Part shown: piece after piece, positions 1-12,104 of the stretch
How positions within the stretch are numbered: position 1 is the first letter of the stretch
Layout: every line of letters starts with the position of its first letter
Source of the DNA: Paramecium sonneborni
Taxonomy: Eukaryota; Ciliophora; Oligohymenophorea; Peniculida; Parameciidae
Reading direction: 5' to 3'
Assembly (NCBI GenBank): GCA_905182985.1
Contig: CAJJDN010000001.1
Span: forward strand, 117,486 to 181,485
DNA: 64,000 bases
The notes under the pieces: model-generated
The model's input: the letters and a program-made list of their open reading frames with translations, nothing else
The model's database searches: none
What the model was told of the DNA's origin: nothing
Made by a program: the position numbers and the translations under genes

Positions 1-402
1 AAGTTTAATTAAATTTACAATGATAACGAAAAACTAACTTCTTTAATCAGAACCTTGTAAGATGAATTAGATTAATTAAAAAGAAAGTAGAAGCTTGATG
101 AATCTCATTTATATAATGAAAAAATTTAAGTCTTAGTTTAAGAATTAGATTCTTGGAAAACGTAATTTATTACTCAAAACAGAGAATTCCATAAAAATTA
201 AGAATTACTTATTTTAGCATAAGCTGAATTAGATTCTTTGAAAAACAAAAGACCCTCAACAATAAAAGTAACTAATAATATTAATAAATTTTAGACTGAT
301 TAATTTACTGAATCTAACAATGAAAATAAAATTGAATTTAAAAAAAATCATACTCCCCAACCTAGTTATTTTTTAGGAATATTAAATACCAAAAATGCTT
401 GA
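1..402 (+). CDS. 3' end of a coiled-coil protein gene (partial)
   Basis: The frame is open from base 1 and ends at TGA 400-402, giving 133 C-terminal residues; the 5' part lies outside the window. TAA and TAG are read as Gln. The first ~90 residues are rich in Leu, Lys, Glu and Gln with heptad-like spacing, as in a coiled coil; the last ~40 residues are Asn/Lys/Ser-rich and look disordered. No catalytic motif is visible. I do not recognise the family; cytoskeletal or ciliary coiled-coil proteins of this kind are common in ciliates, but that is inference only. Confidence 0.75.
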
Positions 403-742
403 AAATATTTTATAAATTATAAATAATATTTTAATTAATATTTTGACTGAATAAATATTAATTTTCTCCAAAAATATGTAAAATAATTCATTGGCCTTAA
501 TATTGTACAATAAAGTATCAATCTTACAATTGAAAAGTGTTAGCTTTATGGCTTCCTTACTCGCCCATCATCAATCACCTATTTACTTATTGTGATCTAT
601 TTAGTTAGAGAAATTGAACTATGCTTAAGCCGTTCCATACTACATTTTCTAAATATAAATCTTCTAAATTTGTTTTTTTTATTTAACAATTTTATTTTGA
701 AAAGTTAGAAGCAATAGCACAAAAATTTCCACTTCAACTATA
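403..742. other. AT-rich intergenic spacer
   Basis: This stretch follows the stop of the coiled-coil gene and precedes the repeated segment that starts at 743. I see no open frame of useful length on either strand and no RNA-like structure. It is probably the 3' flank of the left gene plus distal upstream DNA of the surface-antigen gene. Confidence 0.5.
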
Positions 743-1834
743 TTTTTAATTTTAGTTCTTTAAAAAAAGATTTATTCTATTTTTATAGACATGGTCAAAT
801 TTTAATTTGAAATGGATATAATGATAGTATAAAAAGAATGGTTAATTTATCTAATCGTTCTCAATTTCTCCTCCCATTTTATTTTCTGTTTTCAAAAATT
901 ATGGAAAAATAATGAAATTCAAGAATTAAAAAATGTATTCTTAGCTACTTAAATTTATAGAATTATAGAATTAAACTTGATATTTGTTATCTTTAGAGCG
1001 AAATCCTTCAGAAAATATAAAATCTAACCATTAATTTAGATATAGTATTAATATTAATGTGTAAAAAATTTTTTATCCTCTCTTTGATCTTGTTATTATC
1101 AGCATCTTAATAGGACAGCCCAAATTCGTGCACCTGTTAATAATTATTATCAGAAGCTGATTGCAACATAAATATCCAAATGTACTTGGGATCAAAAAAA
1201 AAAATGTGTTCTAAATTCATAGATTTACCAAGTATTTCATATTGTAATTCTTTTAATTAAATGAATTGCCCAAATACTTATGGCTGTGCTTGGGTAGACA
1301 ACTAATGTACTTTTTTTACGGGATATACACCGTTCTCTAAAACAACAGACCCTGAATGTCAAGCAATAAGTAATAGATGTATAACTGATGGATTTCATTG
1401 TGTTGAAATAGATAATTGTAATACATACAAGAAATAATTAAATTGTGTCAAAGATTTAAAAAAAAAATTATGCTTTTGGGATACAACAAATAATATGTGC
1501 TTCGATACAGATACATGTGATAAACTATCAAAAATATATAAGAGTGATGATGAATGTAGAAATTAGATTAAGACTTGCACTACAAAAGCAGATGGAGGAT
1601 GCGTAGAAAGCGGAGAAAATTGCAGTGATTAATTATTAAAAATCTAATGTGTTTGGAATAAATTAAAAACTATTCGATGCTTTTGGGATGGTATTTCATG
1701 CAAGGACAAAATTTGCGACAATGCACCATCAACATTAACAACAAATCTTGACTGTGAATAATTCTTATAAGGTTGTATTACAAAATCAAATGGAGGTTGT
1801 GTTTAGAATGGAGCTTGTTCAGTTGCTAATATTT
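743..1834. repeat. First copy of a 1,092-bp direct repeat (likely unmerged contig end)
   Basis: Bases 743-1834 appear identical to 1836-2927, offset exactly 1,093 bp, with one N at 1835 between the copies. The copy contains the antigen gene's 5' flank and its start codon (1057) and stops in mid-gene. A single N separating two identical long ends is the usual sign of a scaffold join where overlapping contigs were not collapsed. I therefore regard the antigen start at 1057-1834 as a duplicate of 2150-2927, not a separate gene. Confidence 0.85.
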
Positions 1835-1835
1835 N
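1835..1835. other. Assembly gap (single N)
   Basis: This is the only ambiguous base noticed in the window. It lies precisely at the boundary of the two copies of the 1,092-bp repeat, so it marks a scaffold join whose true size is probably negative (an overlap). Confidence 0.95.
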
Positions 1836-2927
1836 TTTTTAATTTTAGTTCTTTAAAAAAAGATTTATTCTATTTTTATAGACATGGTCAAATTTTAATT
1901 TGAAATGGATATAATGATAGTATAAAAAGAATGGTTAATTTATCTAATCGTTCTCAATTTCTCCTCCCATTTTATTTTCTGTTTTCAAAAATTATGGAAA
2001 AATAATGAAATTCAAGAATTAAAAAATGTATTCTTAGCTACTTAAATTTATAGAATTATAGAATTAAACTTGATATTTGTTATCTTTAGAGCGAAATCCT
2101 TCAGAAAATATAAAATCTAACCATTAATTTAGATATAGTATTAATATTAATGTGTAAAAAATTTTTTATCCTCTCTTTGATCTTGTTATTATCAGCATCT
2201 TAATAGGACAGCCCAAATTCGTGCACCTGTTAATAATTATTATCAGAAGCTGATTGCAACATAAATATCCAAATGTACTTGGGATCAAAAAAAAAAATGT
2301 GTTCTAAATTCATAGATTTACCAAGTATTTCATATTGTAATTCTTTTAATTAAATGAATTGCCCAAATACTTATGGCTGTGCTTGGGTAGACAACTAATG
2401 TACTTTTTTTACGGGATATACACCGTTCTCTAAAACAACAGACCCTGAATGTCAAGCAATAAGTAATAGATGTATAACTGATGGATTTCATTGTGTTGAA
2501 ATAGATAATTGTAATACATACAAGAAATAATTAAATTGTGTCAAAGATTTAAAAAAAAAATTATGCTTTTGGGATACAACAAATAATATGTGCTTCGATA
2601 CAGATACATGTGATAAACTATCAAAAATATATAAGAGTGATGATGAATGTAGAAATTAGATTAAGACTTGCACTACAAAAGCAGATGGAGGATGCGTAGA
2701 AAGCGGAGAAAATTGCAGTGATTAATTATTAAAAATCTAATGTGTTTGGAATAAATTAAAAACTATTCGATGCTTTTGGGATGGTATTTCATGCAAGGAC
2801 AAAATTTGCGACAATGCACCATCAACATTAACAACAAATCTTGACTGTGAATAATTCTTATAAGGTTGTATTACAAAATCAAATGGAGGTTGTGTTTAGA
2901 ATGGAGCTTGTTCAGTTGCTAATATTT
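1836..2927. repeat. Second copy of the 1,092-bp direct repeat
   Basis: This is the copy that continues into the full antigen gene; its internal ATG at 2150 corresponds to the ATG at 1057 in the first copy. Only this copy should be counted as genomic if the join is an artefact. Confidence 0.85.
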
Positions 2928-5900
2928 AAATTGCTTGCATTAAAAACTCAAATAATGTTGATTGTTTTTGGAATGAAACTTGTTTAGAAAAAACTTGTAA
3001 TAATGCTCCATTAAGATATAACACTCAAGGTTTATGCTAAGAATTTTTATAAATTTGTTCTGTAAAGGAAGGAGGAGGATGTTAAAATAAGATATGTTCG
3101 GATGCTCCACGAAATTTAATTACTAATGGTGATTGTGAAAATTATTTTCCTGGAAATAATTGTATAACTAAAATACAAGGAGGATGAATAAAAAATAGTA
3201 CATGTAGTGCAATTAGTTTAGAAGTTGCTTGCATTAAGGATTTTAATGGATAAGATTGTTTTTGGGATTCTAAAAGTGGAAATTGTAAATTAAAAACATG
3301 TGAGAATGCTCCAGAAGATAACAACACTCATGAACTCTGTTAATAATTTTTAGTAATATGCACAGTTAATTCAAAAAACACAGGTTGTATTGAGAAAACA
3401 TGTGAGAATTCGCTGAGTCAATAAATTTGTGATAAAGATATCAATAATAAATAATGTATTTGGAAAAATAAATGTTATGAAAAATAATGTGGATTTGCAT
3501 CATTAACACTAAAAACTCATTAGGAATGTTAAAATTATCTTTCTAGTTGCACATTAAATAATACTGGATCAGGATGCATGATAATTCCACTGAAATGTTA
3601 AGCAATTGCTATTTAAGAGAGTTGCTAAATTAAAGCTGATGGTTAACTATGTGGATGGACTGGAAATTAATGTATTGATAAATCTTGTTCTACAGCTCCT
3701 AAAATATTAAGTACTACTTAATAATGTTAAGCATATTTATCAAATTGTGTATCTAATTAACCTTTTAATGGTTGTTAAGATTTACCTTTAATTTGTGCAG
3801 CTAGAAAATCATTTGATAATTGTGAAATTTGAAGAGTTGGATTTCCAAAATGTCTTTGGGTTTCATAAACAATATCTTGTGTTGAAAAATCTTGTGCTAC
3901 TGCTAATATTCAAGGAACAACTGGAGCATTATCTAATTTCACATTATAAGACTGTCAAAATTATTTGAATGGTTGTGTTTCAAACACTTCTTCAGATGGA
4001 TGCATACTCCAATCATTGATAACTTGTTCAAACATTAATAAGTAAAATCACAATGATTGTTATAATACATTTAATTAATGTACAGTTAATAATGAAGGAA
4101 CTTCATGTTAATAATTAGAGACATTATGCTCCAATTATTAAACATCAGAAAATTGTAGATTCACTTAATTAAATAAAAATTGTATTTGGACTGGTTAAGT
4201 ATGTAGAAATGCAATTTGTACTGATGCTCCTGATACTACTTCTTATGATACTGATGAAGAATGTTAAGCTTATTTAACAATTAACGAGAGTTGTACTGTA
4301 ATTGAGAAAGTGGGATTTAAAGGATGTGTCCAAAAATTATCAAATTGCTAAGATTATATGTCATAATCCTAATGTCATTAAACAATCACTAATATAACTG
4401 CAAATGATGATTGTAAATGGATTATTAATAAGTGTTATTCTATATCAACTTTCACAGGACTTTGCTCATCATTTAAAGGTACAAAAGAAATGTGTGAAGC
4501 ATATAAATAAGGATGTACAAATGATATTCAAGCGTCTTCTTAAGTCAATTGTATTTTAGATTGCACGTTGAAAAAGAAAACTGATAAAAATTTGAGTTTT
4601 TAGGATTGCCAAACATTAGATCCAACTTGTTCTGTTAGAAAAGATGGATCCAATTGTATTAAAATGTTGAATAGTTGTGATGGATATGGATAGATATAAG
4701 AAAATTGCTTTAAATCATCCAAAGGATATTGTGTAATGAATGACAATTCTACTTGTTAATCAATCACTAAAGCGTCTGATTGTAAATTTTTCACTGGTTT
4801 TGCTGGATTAGATCATAATCAATGTTAACTTTATCATAAATCATGTACATCTTTAGATGATGGTAAAGGATGTTAAGAATATCAGAAAAAATGTTAAGCT
4901 TATTCTGAACCAAATAATTGTACAATTTCATATGAAGGAAAATGTTATTTCATTGATTCCTATTGTACTCGTTTTTCAATATGCTAATCAATAAAAAAAT
5001 CAAGTGATATATTGACTAATACTATCTGTGCTAATTATAATAAAGATTGTACAACAAATCTTGATGGAAGTGCTTGCTAAGAAAGAAAAGAAACTTGTTT
5101 TGATTATTGGAATGACTAAAATGCTTGCACATTTTCAAAATCTGACAAGAAATGTTATTGGACTGGCTAAAAATGCATAAATATTGAAAATCCTTCTACT
5201 GATTGTGGTAAAATAAATAGAACTGATGGCGACTATGAATTTAATGCAACATGTACCTCACATCATGAAGATTGCATCGGCAACTATAATTGGGGAAGTT
5301 GTTAAGAAAAAAAATCAACATGTGATGAATATAAATCCTAAGATCAATGTTCAATTTCTAAAGCTGTTTTTCCTTTTAATTAATGTACATGGGATGATGA
5401 TTAATGCATTGCTTCTTGCTCTGTAATAACAACATAGGAACAAGGAGAATTGGATGATGCCATATGTGCTTCATTTAATATAGATTGTACTGTTAATTAT
5501 GATGGCTCTAGATGTGAAAAAAGATAATCAACTTGTAATGACTATTGGTTTAATGACTGTACATTTTCTAAAGCTTCTCCTCCTAATAATATATGTATTT
5601 GGACTGATGAGGGATGCAGGCCTTTTCTTAATGTTTCTACTGATTGTTATAGAATAAAACAACTTTATGGCAAATTAAGTGCTTCAAAATGTGCCTCATA
5701 TCATTTAGATTGCACTTCACTTAGTGATGGTACAGGATGCCAGTAAAAGAAAGCTGCTTGTAAAGAATACATAGAATAAAATGAATGTGTTTAATAAACT
5801 GATGGTAAATATTGTATATGGTTTGAAAATTAGTGCAATATTATTTCAGCTACTAGCTGTAGTATAATAAAAAAATCTGATCTTAATCATTCTAAATGTC

Positions 5901-8900
5901 AAGCATATAATTTATCTTGTACTGTTAATTTTGATGGTACTTCATGTTAAGACAACAGAAAATTGCACAAGAAGTGTTTAATCTAAATGTTATTTATAGA
6001 ATTCAAATGATTCTAAAACTTGTATTACAATTTCAGATGTTAAGACTGATTGTTCAAAAATTAAGGGAGAAGCAGGAACTATAAAATACGAATATTGTTA
6101 ATCATTTAATATAGGATGCAGTGTGAATAGAGAAAAAAGTGCTTGTATTTAATAACAAACTTATTGTTCTGGATATTCCGATGATCTGGCAAGTTGTTAT
6201 AGATCAGAATCTGGATTTTTGTATTTCAAATTCAAATACTGATGCTGATAAACATTGTATTTCTGCATCATCTGTGACTAAGTGTGAATAGATATATTTA
6301 GGTAGTGGTAACTACAATGATGCTAATTGTAATGAAATAAAATCTGAATGTACTGTATATGGAGAAAGTGTTTGTATAAATAGAACATGTGAAAATGCCT
6401 CAGTTTTTACATATAATCATGATAATTGCAATAAATGGTTTAATAATTGTACTGTTAATAATGAAAATAATGAATGTATCCTTATGAAATAAAAGTGTAC
6501 AGATTAAAATAAATCTTCATGTCTTCATTCAATGGAGGGAGTTTGTGTAGTTGTTAATAATTTTTGTGTAAAAAAGACATGTAATACTGCTAAAATAGAT
6601 TCTAATTATGATACAGATTTTGAATGCTCAAATTATTTAAAAGAATGTACAGTAACTACTAGATTAGGAGGATGTCAAGCAAGAAATTCTTGTTAATTAT
6701 ATAAATCATCAATTTAATGTAAATTTAATAGTAAAGGTGAAAAATGTTTCTGGAATCCAAGTGATTAAACTTGTGTTGATTTGAATTGTGAAAATATTGA
6801 AAAAACACCTTCATATGATTCTCATGATGAATGTTTTGATGTAGATGCAACTCTAGGTTGTACAGTCAGGTCTCAAGGTACTGGTTGTATGTCTAGAGGA
6901 CAATGTGGTTCATATACAAAATAAGAATAATGTAGAACAAATTAAAATGGAGAAGCATGTGTTTGGAATACAAATGATATGAATAAACCTGTTTGTTAAG
7001 ATAAATCTTGCACTAGTGCTCCAAGCACTTTTAAAACTCACAATGACTGTTATGCATATTATAATACTAATACAATTAAATGTACTGTTTTTGCTGGTTT
7101 AAGTGAAGGTAATACAACTCTAGGGGGATGTTAAGAAACATCAAATTGTAATAGTTATATTGATAAGGAATAATGTTAAATTAATGCAAATCGTGATCTA
7201 TGTGGATGGAATGGAACATCATGTGCTGATAAATCTTGTGCAACTGCTCCAGCCACTACTGATTACGATGATGATTCAGAATGTCGAACTTATTTCAATA
7301 ATAAATGTACAGTATCATAAACTGGGTAAGGATGTGTAGATATTCCGATTACTTGTGAAATAATGACATAGAAATAATGTTATTTTAATTAAGCTGGTTA
7401 TGCATGTTATTGGACAGGAACAACTTGTATTACAAAATCTTGTGACAATGCTCCAGATTCAACAACTACAACTGATGAATGTAATACTTATTTATCTGGA
7501 TGTACTTTAGATGCTATTAAATGTAAAACATAGATTTGTGAAGATTTTAATTTTACTACAGATGAGTTATGTAAATAAGCTATGTAAACATGTACAACAA
7601 ATGGAATTTATTGTGTTACCAGAGGATCCTGCTTATAAGCTTTAAATCAAGCTGGATGTGTTACATCTTCCAAAAATGAATAATGTGAATGGATTTAGGG
7701 TAATACTATTGAAGCAGCTTATTGTACAATCAAAACTTGTAAAACAGCGCCAATTACTTTAATAACTGTGTAAGAATGTCAACAGTACTTTACCAATTGC
7801 ACTACTAAGAAAGGAGGGGGATGTATTGAAAAATCAACTTGTTCAGCGGTGACTATTGATAGTGCTTGTACAGACGATATAAATGGAAAGCCATGTATAT
7901 GGGAAAACATTTCAAATTACTGCAGAAATAAAAGTTGCAAAGATTTTACTGGAATTAATCATTCAAAATGCTAAGAATATGGTAATAATTGCACTTCTGG
8001 ACCTAATGATAAATGTATTGAAATGTAAAATTGTGAATTTTTCAAAAATAAAAATACTTGCATATTAGGAATTGATGGACCATGTTTATGGATTGATAAA
8101 TATATGAATAATGATGGATCTATGGGTGCTTGCTTTTAATATACTTCTTGTTAAAGTTTAAGTTGGAGTACTGATGATTAATGTAAATAAATAAGTAATT
8201 ATTGTACAACTGATGGATAGAAATGTATTGCTATTACATTATGTGCAGAAACTAATACAAATGGAGGATGTGTTACTGGATATGATGGATAATGTATTTA
8301 AACAGTTCCAGTATTAAATTCACTTGATTCTAAGATTTGCAAATTATTTACATCATGTGCTGATGCATTATATCTAACTCATTAAGAATGTTAAATAGCC
8401 AATAGAAAATGCACAACGAATGGAACATCTAGTTGTATTCCTATAGGAACTTGTTCATCATATCAATTATAAGCAGCATGTAATATTAATGATAAGGGAG
8501 TTATTCATAACTTTGGAGTTATTATTTCAACAGGCATGTGTGCATGGGATTAACAATCTAATAATTGTAGAGATTAATAATGTACTGATTTAAATGGTTT
8601 AAATCATGAAATATACTATTCATAGTTATCAACTTGCACATCTGATGGAACTAAATGCTTAATCAAAGAAACATGCTCAAAATATACAAATGAAACAGTT
8701 TGTACAAATGCATTTGGAACTGATGGAAAATGTTTTTGGGATAGTATACAATGTAGATTAATTACTTGTGCTGATATATAAAATGGTACATCAAATGATA
8801 TTTGTTCATCTTTTTTATCAAATTGTATTTCAGATGGAACTGTTTGTATTCCAAAAAGTAATTGTTCATCATACAAAGCAGAAAGTATCTGTAAAAATGG

Positions 8901-9615
8901 GTTAGATGGAATCTGTTATTGGGAAAAAGGCTCTGTTAAAAATAATAATACTTCAAAATGCCGACAATTTCTATGTACTGACATATAAAATGGAAGAACT
9001 ACTTAAGTTTGTCAAGATACTTTAAAATCTTGTATTTTTAATGGAATATTTTGTATTCCTAAGTCAAATTGTTCAGTATATATTAGCAAAACAGCCTGCA
9101 ATTCAGGTGGTCTAGATGGAATTTGCGTTTTTACTTAATCAACTGGTTTTAAAGCAATTCCTGGAATAGGAACCTGTGCTTTAATGACCTAATGTGAATA
9201 AGCTCATAATGATTAGAATGCTTGTTAAGCTGTTAAAGATAGATGTTCATGGACATCTAAAACTAAAAATGAAAATGTTGCTAAATCAAGTTAATGTTTT
9301 CCTCAAAAATGTGCTACAAATTTTGAAACAAATGGTAATTGCACAAGCATTTATGATTGGGATAAAAAATCCATATAATTTTGTAACTTTGAAAATGGAC
9401 AATGTAAAGATAAAGATCCATCAGATCTTTCATAGAATGATTGCTTAATGGTTTCTCATTATACATACACTTGGAATACCTCTACAAATAAGTGTTAAAG
9501 TTGTAGTGGAAATTAAAATAATTCAATTAACAACGAGAGCCCACCTATTCCTGAAACTAAATTAGAATAAATTCTAAGTTTAATAGTAATTGCTATGGTA
9601 TAAGTTTGTTTCTGA
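2150..9615 (+). pseudogene. Surface (immobilisation) antigen gene, frame interrupted
   Basis: About 2,490 codons. The N-terminus is a signal peptide (short basic start, hydrophobic core, then Cys-containing sequence). The body is a long run of Cys-periodic modules of roughly 60-80 residues with recurrent elements such as 'CxWxxxxC', 'KSCxxAP' and 'GGC'. The C-terminus is a hydrophobic tail ending at TGA 9613-9615, as expected for a GPI signal. This architecture is that of Paramecium immobilisation antigens: GPI-anchored coat proteins, one expressed at a time. The frame is broken: in-frame TGA at 3185-3187, where a module Cys is expected, and at 3830-3832; +1 shifts near 5965 and near 6210. 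The A-run near 2287 may hide a compensated shift, because a better module match lies in another frame there. The two +1 shifts account for the length being 2 modulo 3. It is either a decayed silent antigen gene or a good gene with sequencing errors. Confidence 0.85.
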
Positions 9616-9788
9616 GTGGTTAATTTGAATTTTTTTTAAAATTATACAATTATTCAAAATAATCAGTCTTTCCTTTTAACGTTATATATATACTTTATTT
9701 TATTTAAAAAATTTATTCCCTTTCCATTCATTAATAAAACAAATTTGAAAAATTAGTCAATTAATTAAAAGTTTAATTATAAGAAGAA

Positions 9789-10060
9789 ATGAAATAAACA
9801 CTAGCTTTCATAAAATAAGTTCAAATAAGCTAAAGTTTTTTTTTTTTTAAAGATTTCTTATTGAAATTTAATTAGAGTGTAAATGTATAATTGAATTTAA
9901 AAAAGATTTTGATCTCTTAACAAAAATTTAATTGAATGACTTCCTTATGAAAAAATTAAATGATTATAATTAAATCAAATTAAAAATGGGATAACTCATA
10001 CTAATAGAAAAATTTAGTAACCAAAAATTAAGCTTAGATAGTTCAAAAATATTTGAATGA
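9789..10060 (+). CDS. Small uncertain ORF
   Basis: An ATG at 9789 opens a frame into a 12-T run near 9836-9847. One frame away, a plausible Lys/Leu-rich helical peptide continues to TGA 10058-10060. A single-base error in the T-run, or a small intron, would join them into a protein of about 90 residues. No family is recognised. It lies between the antigen gene and VPS25, and I am not confident that it is expressed. Confidence 0.2.
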
Positions 10061-10443
10061 CTATTCTAATAGGATCAAAATAACTCTTTCTTGTGAAAAA
10101 TACAGTAAGACAAGTAATATATATTAAGAAAAGGGCAAATCTTATATATATATTTTATAGTATTTGATCCATAGTCATTCTTTAAGACATATATATGACT
10201 TTGAACTTTATAACTTCTGTAAACTTATATACCTATACATCTCTCAAAGTTGTTCTATAGCCAAACCAAACAAATAGATATAACAGATTCAAATAATAGA
10301 GCTACAGTTGATACATTTCAATGTTTTGAGGATATCAAATCAATATTTTTACTTGAAATAAATTTTAGAATGATTAAAGACTAGGCTTATCTTAATTTTA
10401 AATAATAATGATTAAATATGACATTAATAAAAAATTGATAGGA
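10061..10443. other. Intergenic, nothing identified
   Basis: AT-rich DNA with several ATATATA tracts between the small ORF and the VPS25 stop codon. I see no gene, tRNA-like fold or repeat family here. Confidence 0.4.
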
Positions 10444-11039
10444 TCAAATAAATTTGATACTGTATAAACCGTCAAATTCATAGACTTAACATCTTCCAGT
10501 CTCTTCTAAAATTAAGCATGCTTTCAGAATTTATTCTTATGGTAAATCATAGAATTCTATATTAAATGTTGTAATTATACTTTTAGTTTAATCTGTCTGG
10601 TTTCCTTCAGTAATACCTTTTAAAGTTTCAGTGTAACCAATTAATTTTTTCTCTTTAGCCCAAGCATATATAGCATCAGCTAATTCAAAAGGACTGACTA
10701 AATTAACACTGAAATTTTAATCATTTTTCCATTCAATAGATCCTAATTGTGCCATTTGATCAAGGATTTCTTTAATTTCCGAAGCATCTAACTTTCTTAA
10801 AACCCCAGATGATGAATCGGAAAATATAGGAATAGTTAACATTTAGCTTAATGAAGATTGCAAAATTTTATGAGATTAAAAGTATAGATGCACAATTTCA
10901 CTCCATTATGTGATTTATTTTTTTCTTGTCTCTTTATGGTCTTATAAACTAAATATTGTTGAAAATAAAATTACGTATAAAATGGAGGATACTTCAAGAA
11001 TTTCTAATATAATTCTAATTTGTCTTAAGCATCCTACAT
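10444..11039 (-). CDS. VPS25: ESCRT-II subunit VPS25
   Basis: 189 residues from ATG 11039-11037 to TGA 10446-10444, with one 26-nt intron at 10949-10974; the exon sum is exactly 190 codons. The N-terminus has the VPS25 signature 'YPPFYTLRPQRDKKKQ', close to the family's 'FPPFFTLQP...RQKQ', followed by a Trp-containing helix. The second winged helix ends with the equivalent of '...EETGRCQVYEFDG', aligned to the conserved C-terminal strand. In eukaryotes two VPS25 copies join VPS22 and VPS36 in ESCRT-II and recruit VPS20 for sorting of ubiquitinated cargo into multivesicular bodies. Length matches the family (~175-200 aa). It starts only 32 bp after the stop of the upstream RING gene on the same strand. 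Confidence 0.92.
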
Positions 11040-11071
11040 TTTTAATAAATTATTATAATAGTAGAAAATAA

Positions 11072-11834
11072 TCAAATGAATTCAAATAGTGCTATTTCTT
11101 TAGATTACTCCATTCCATATCGACATAGTGGACAACGTGGATCTCTTCCAAGCCATTATCTACAACAATCAGCATGAAAGTAATGTTCTTTATGACAAGG
11201 TAATTAAATTACGCTTTGTGATTCATTGATAATTTAGTAACAAATAGGACTAAAAAAATTAATTAGAAATAATACCAATCATTTTATTACATTGATGGAC
11301 GCTGTTCCTTCAATTTTCTAAATGTAATATTTTATAATTCATCATAAAATTTGATTATTATGTTCCTATTTTATTAGAAATTCAGTTCTCTTCTCAGTAC
11401 TATAAACCAAAGCATAATAAATGGCCAAACAAAACACATAAGAATTGGAAGAAACCAATAACTAATTAAAAGGAAAATATAAATTTAAATAAGGATTGGA
11501 GTGTCAGTAGTAGTAGTAGTAATAAAAAACATAATAATTAAGGTGTACAGTGAAACGAAGTAGTACAATAATTTTATGATAGCACAATTAACATAAAAAG
11601 ATTTCTGTTCGATAATGTCTATAATGAGAAGACCATTTACAGGACGATAATAGCTGATGAATTCTTAAATAATGGTTTAGGTTATAGATGAACTCAAAGA
11701 TAGTAAATTGAATTATCTATTAATACTGTGAAAATCAATACTAACAACATACTATGCTAATATTCTAATCAATATTTAAATTTTTACCCTATAATGAGAT
11801 AATGGAGAATATTGATCACATCATGTAATCCCAT
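11072..11834 (-). CDS. Membrane-anchored RING-H2 E3 ubiquitin ligase
   Basis: 237 residues with two introns, 11765-11787 (23 nt) and 11250-11275 (26 nt); the spliced length is exactly 238 codons. The N-terminal half has four or so hydrophobic segments: one near residue 12, then a cluster from about residue 90 to 160 separated by a short Thr tract. The C-terminus is a RING-H2 finger: 'CPIC', then 'LPCHKEHYFHADC', then 'CPLCR', all eight zinc ligands present. Such proteins recruit E2 enzymes at endomembranes or the cell surface. The second intron splits the first RING Cys pair region ('NDC'), and splicing is needed to make CPIC. The substrate is unknown. The neighbouring VPS25 also serves ubiquitin-dependent sorting, though shared function is only inference. 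Confidence 0.88.
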
Positions 11835-12104
11835 AACTAAAATTAATATGTTAAAAAGTGGTTGTTCTATTTTTAAATATTAGGAAAGAGTAAAAAAGAG
11901 CTTGATCATATAATAAAAGCATAAAAAGAAACAAATTGCATTTCCTTCCTTAATTGCATTTGGAAGGACAGGCATATAATTGTCTGTAGTAATTAAACTC
12001 ATCTCTAAATTAGAGTTTTCTTGTCTATAGTTTTCTTATTAGTAATCTGGTTGCCATATAATGCTTGTATCATTTATCATTGAATATTAATAAAAATAAT
12101 TATT

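Noticed and set aside
1057..1834. Second antigen gene start
   Set aside because: It is an exact copy of 2150-2927 ending at the N, so it is treated as an assembly duplicate, not a separate gene.
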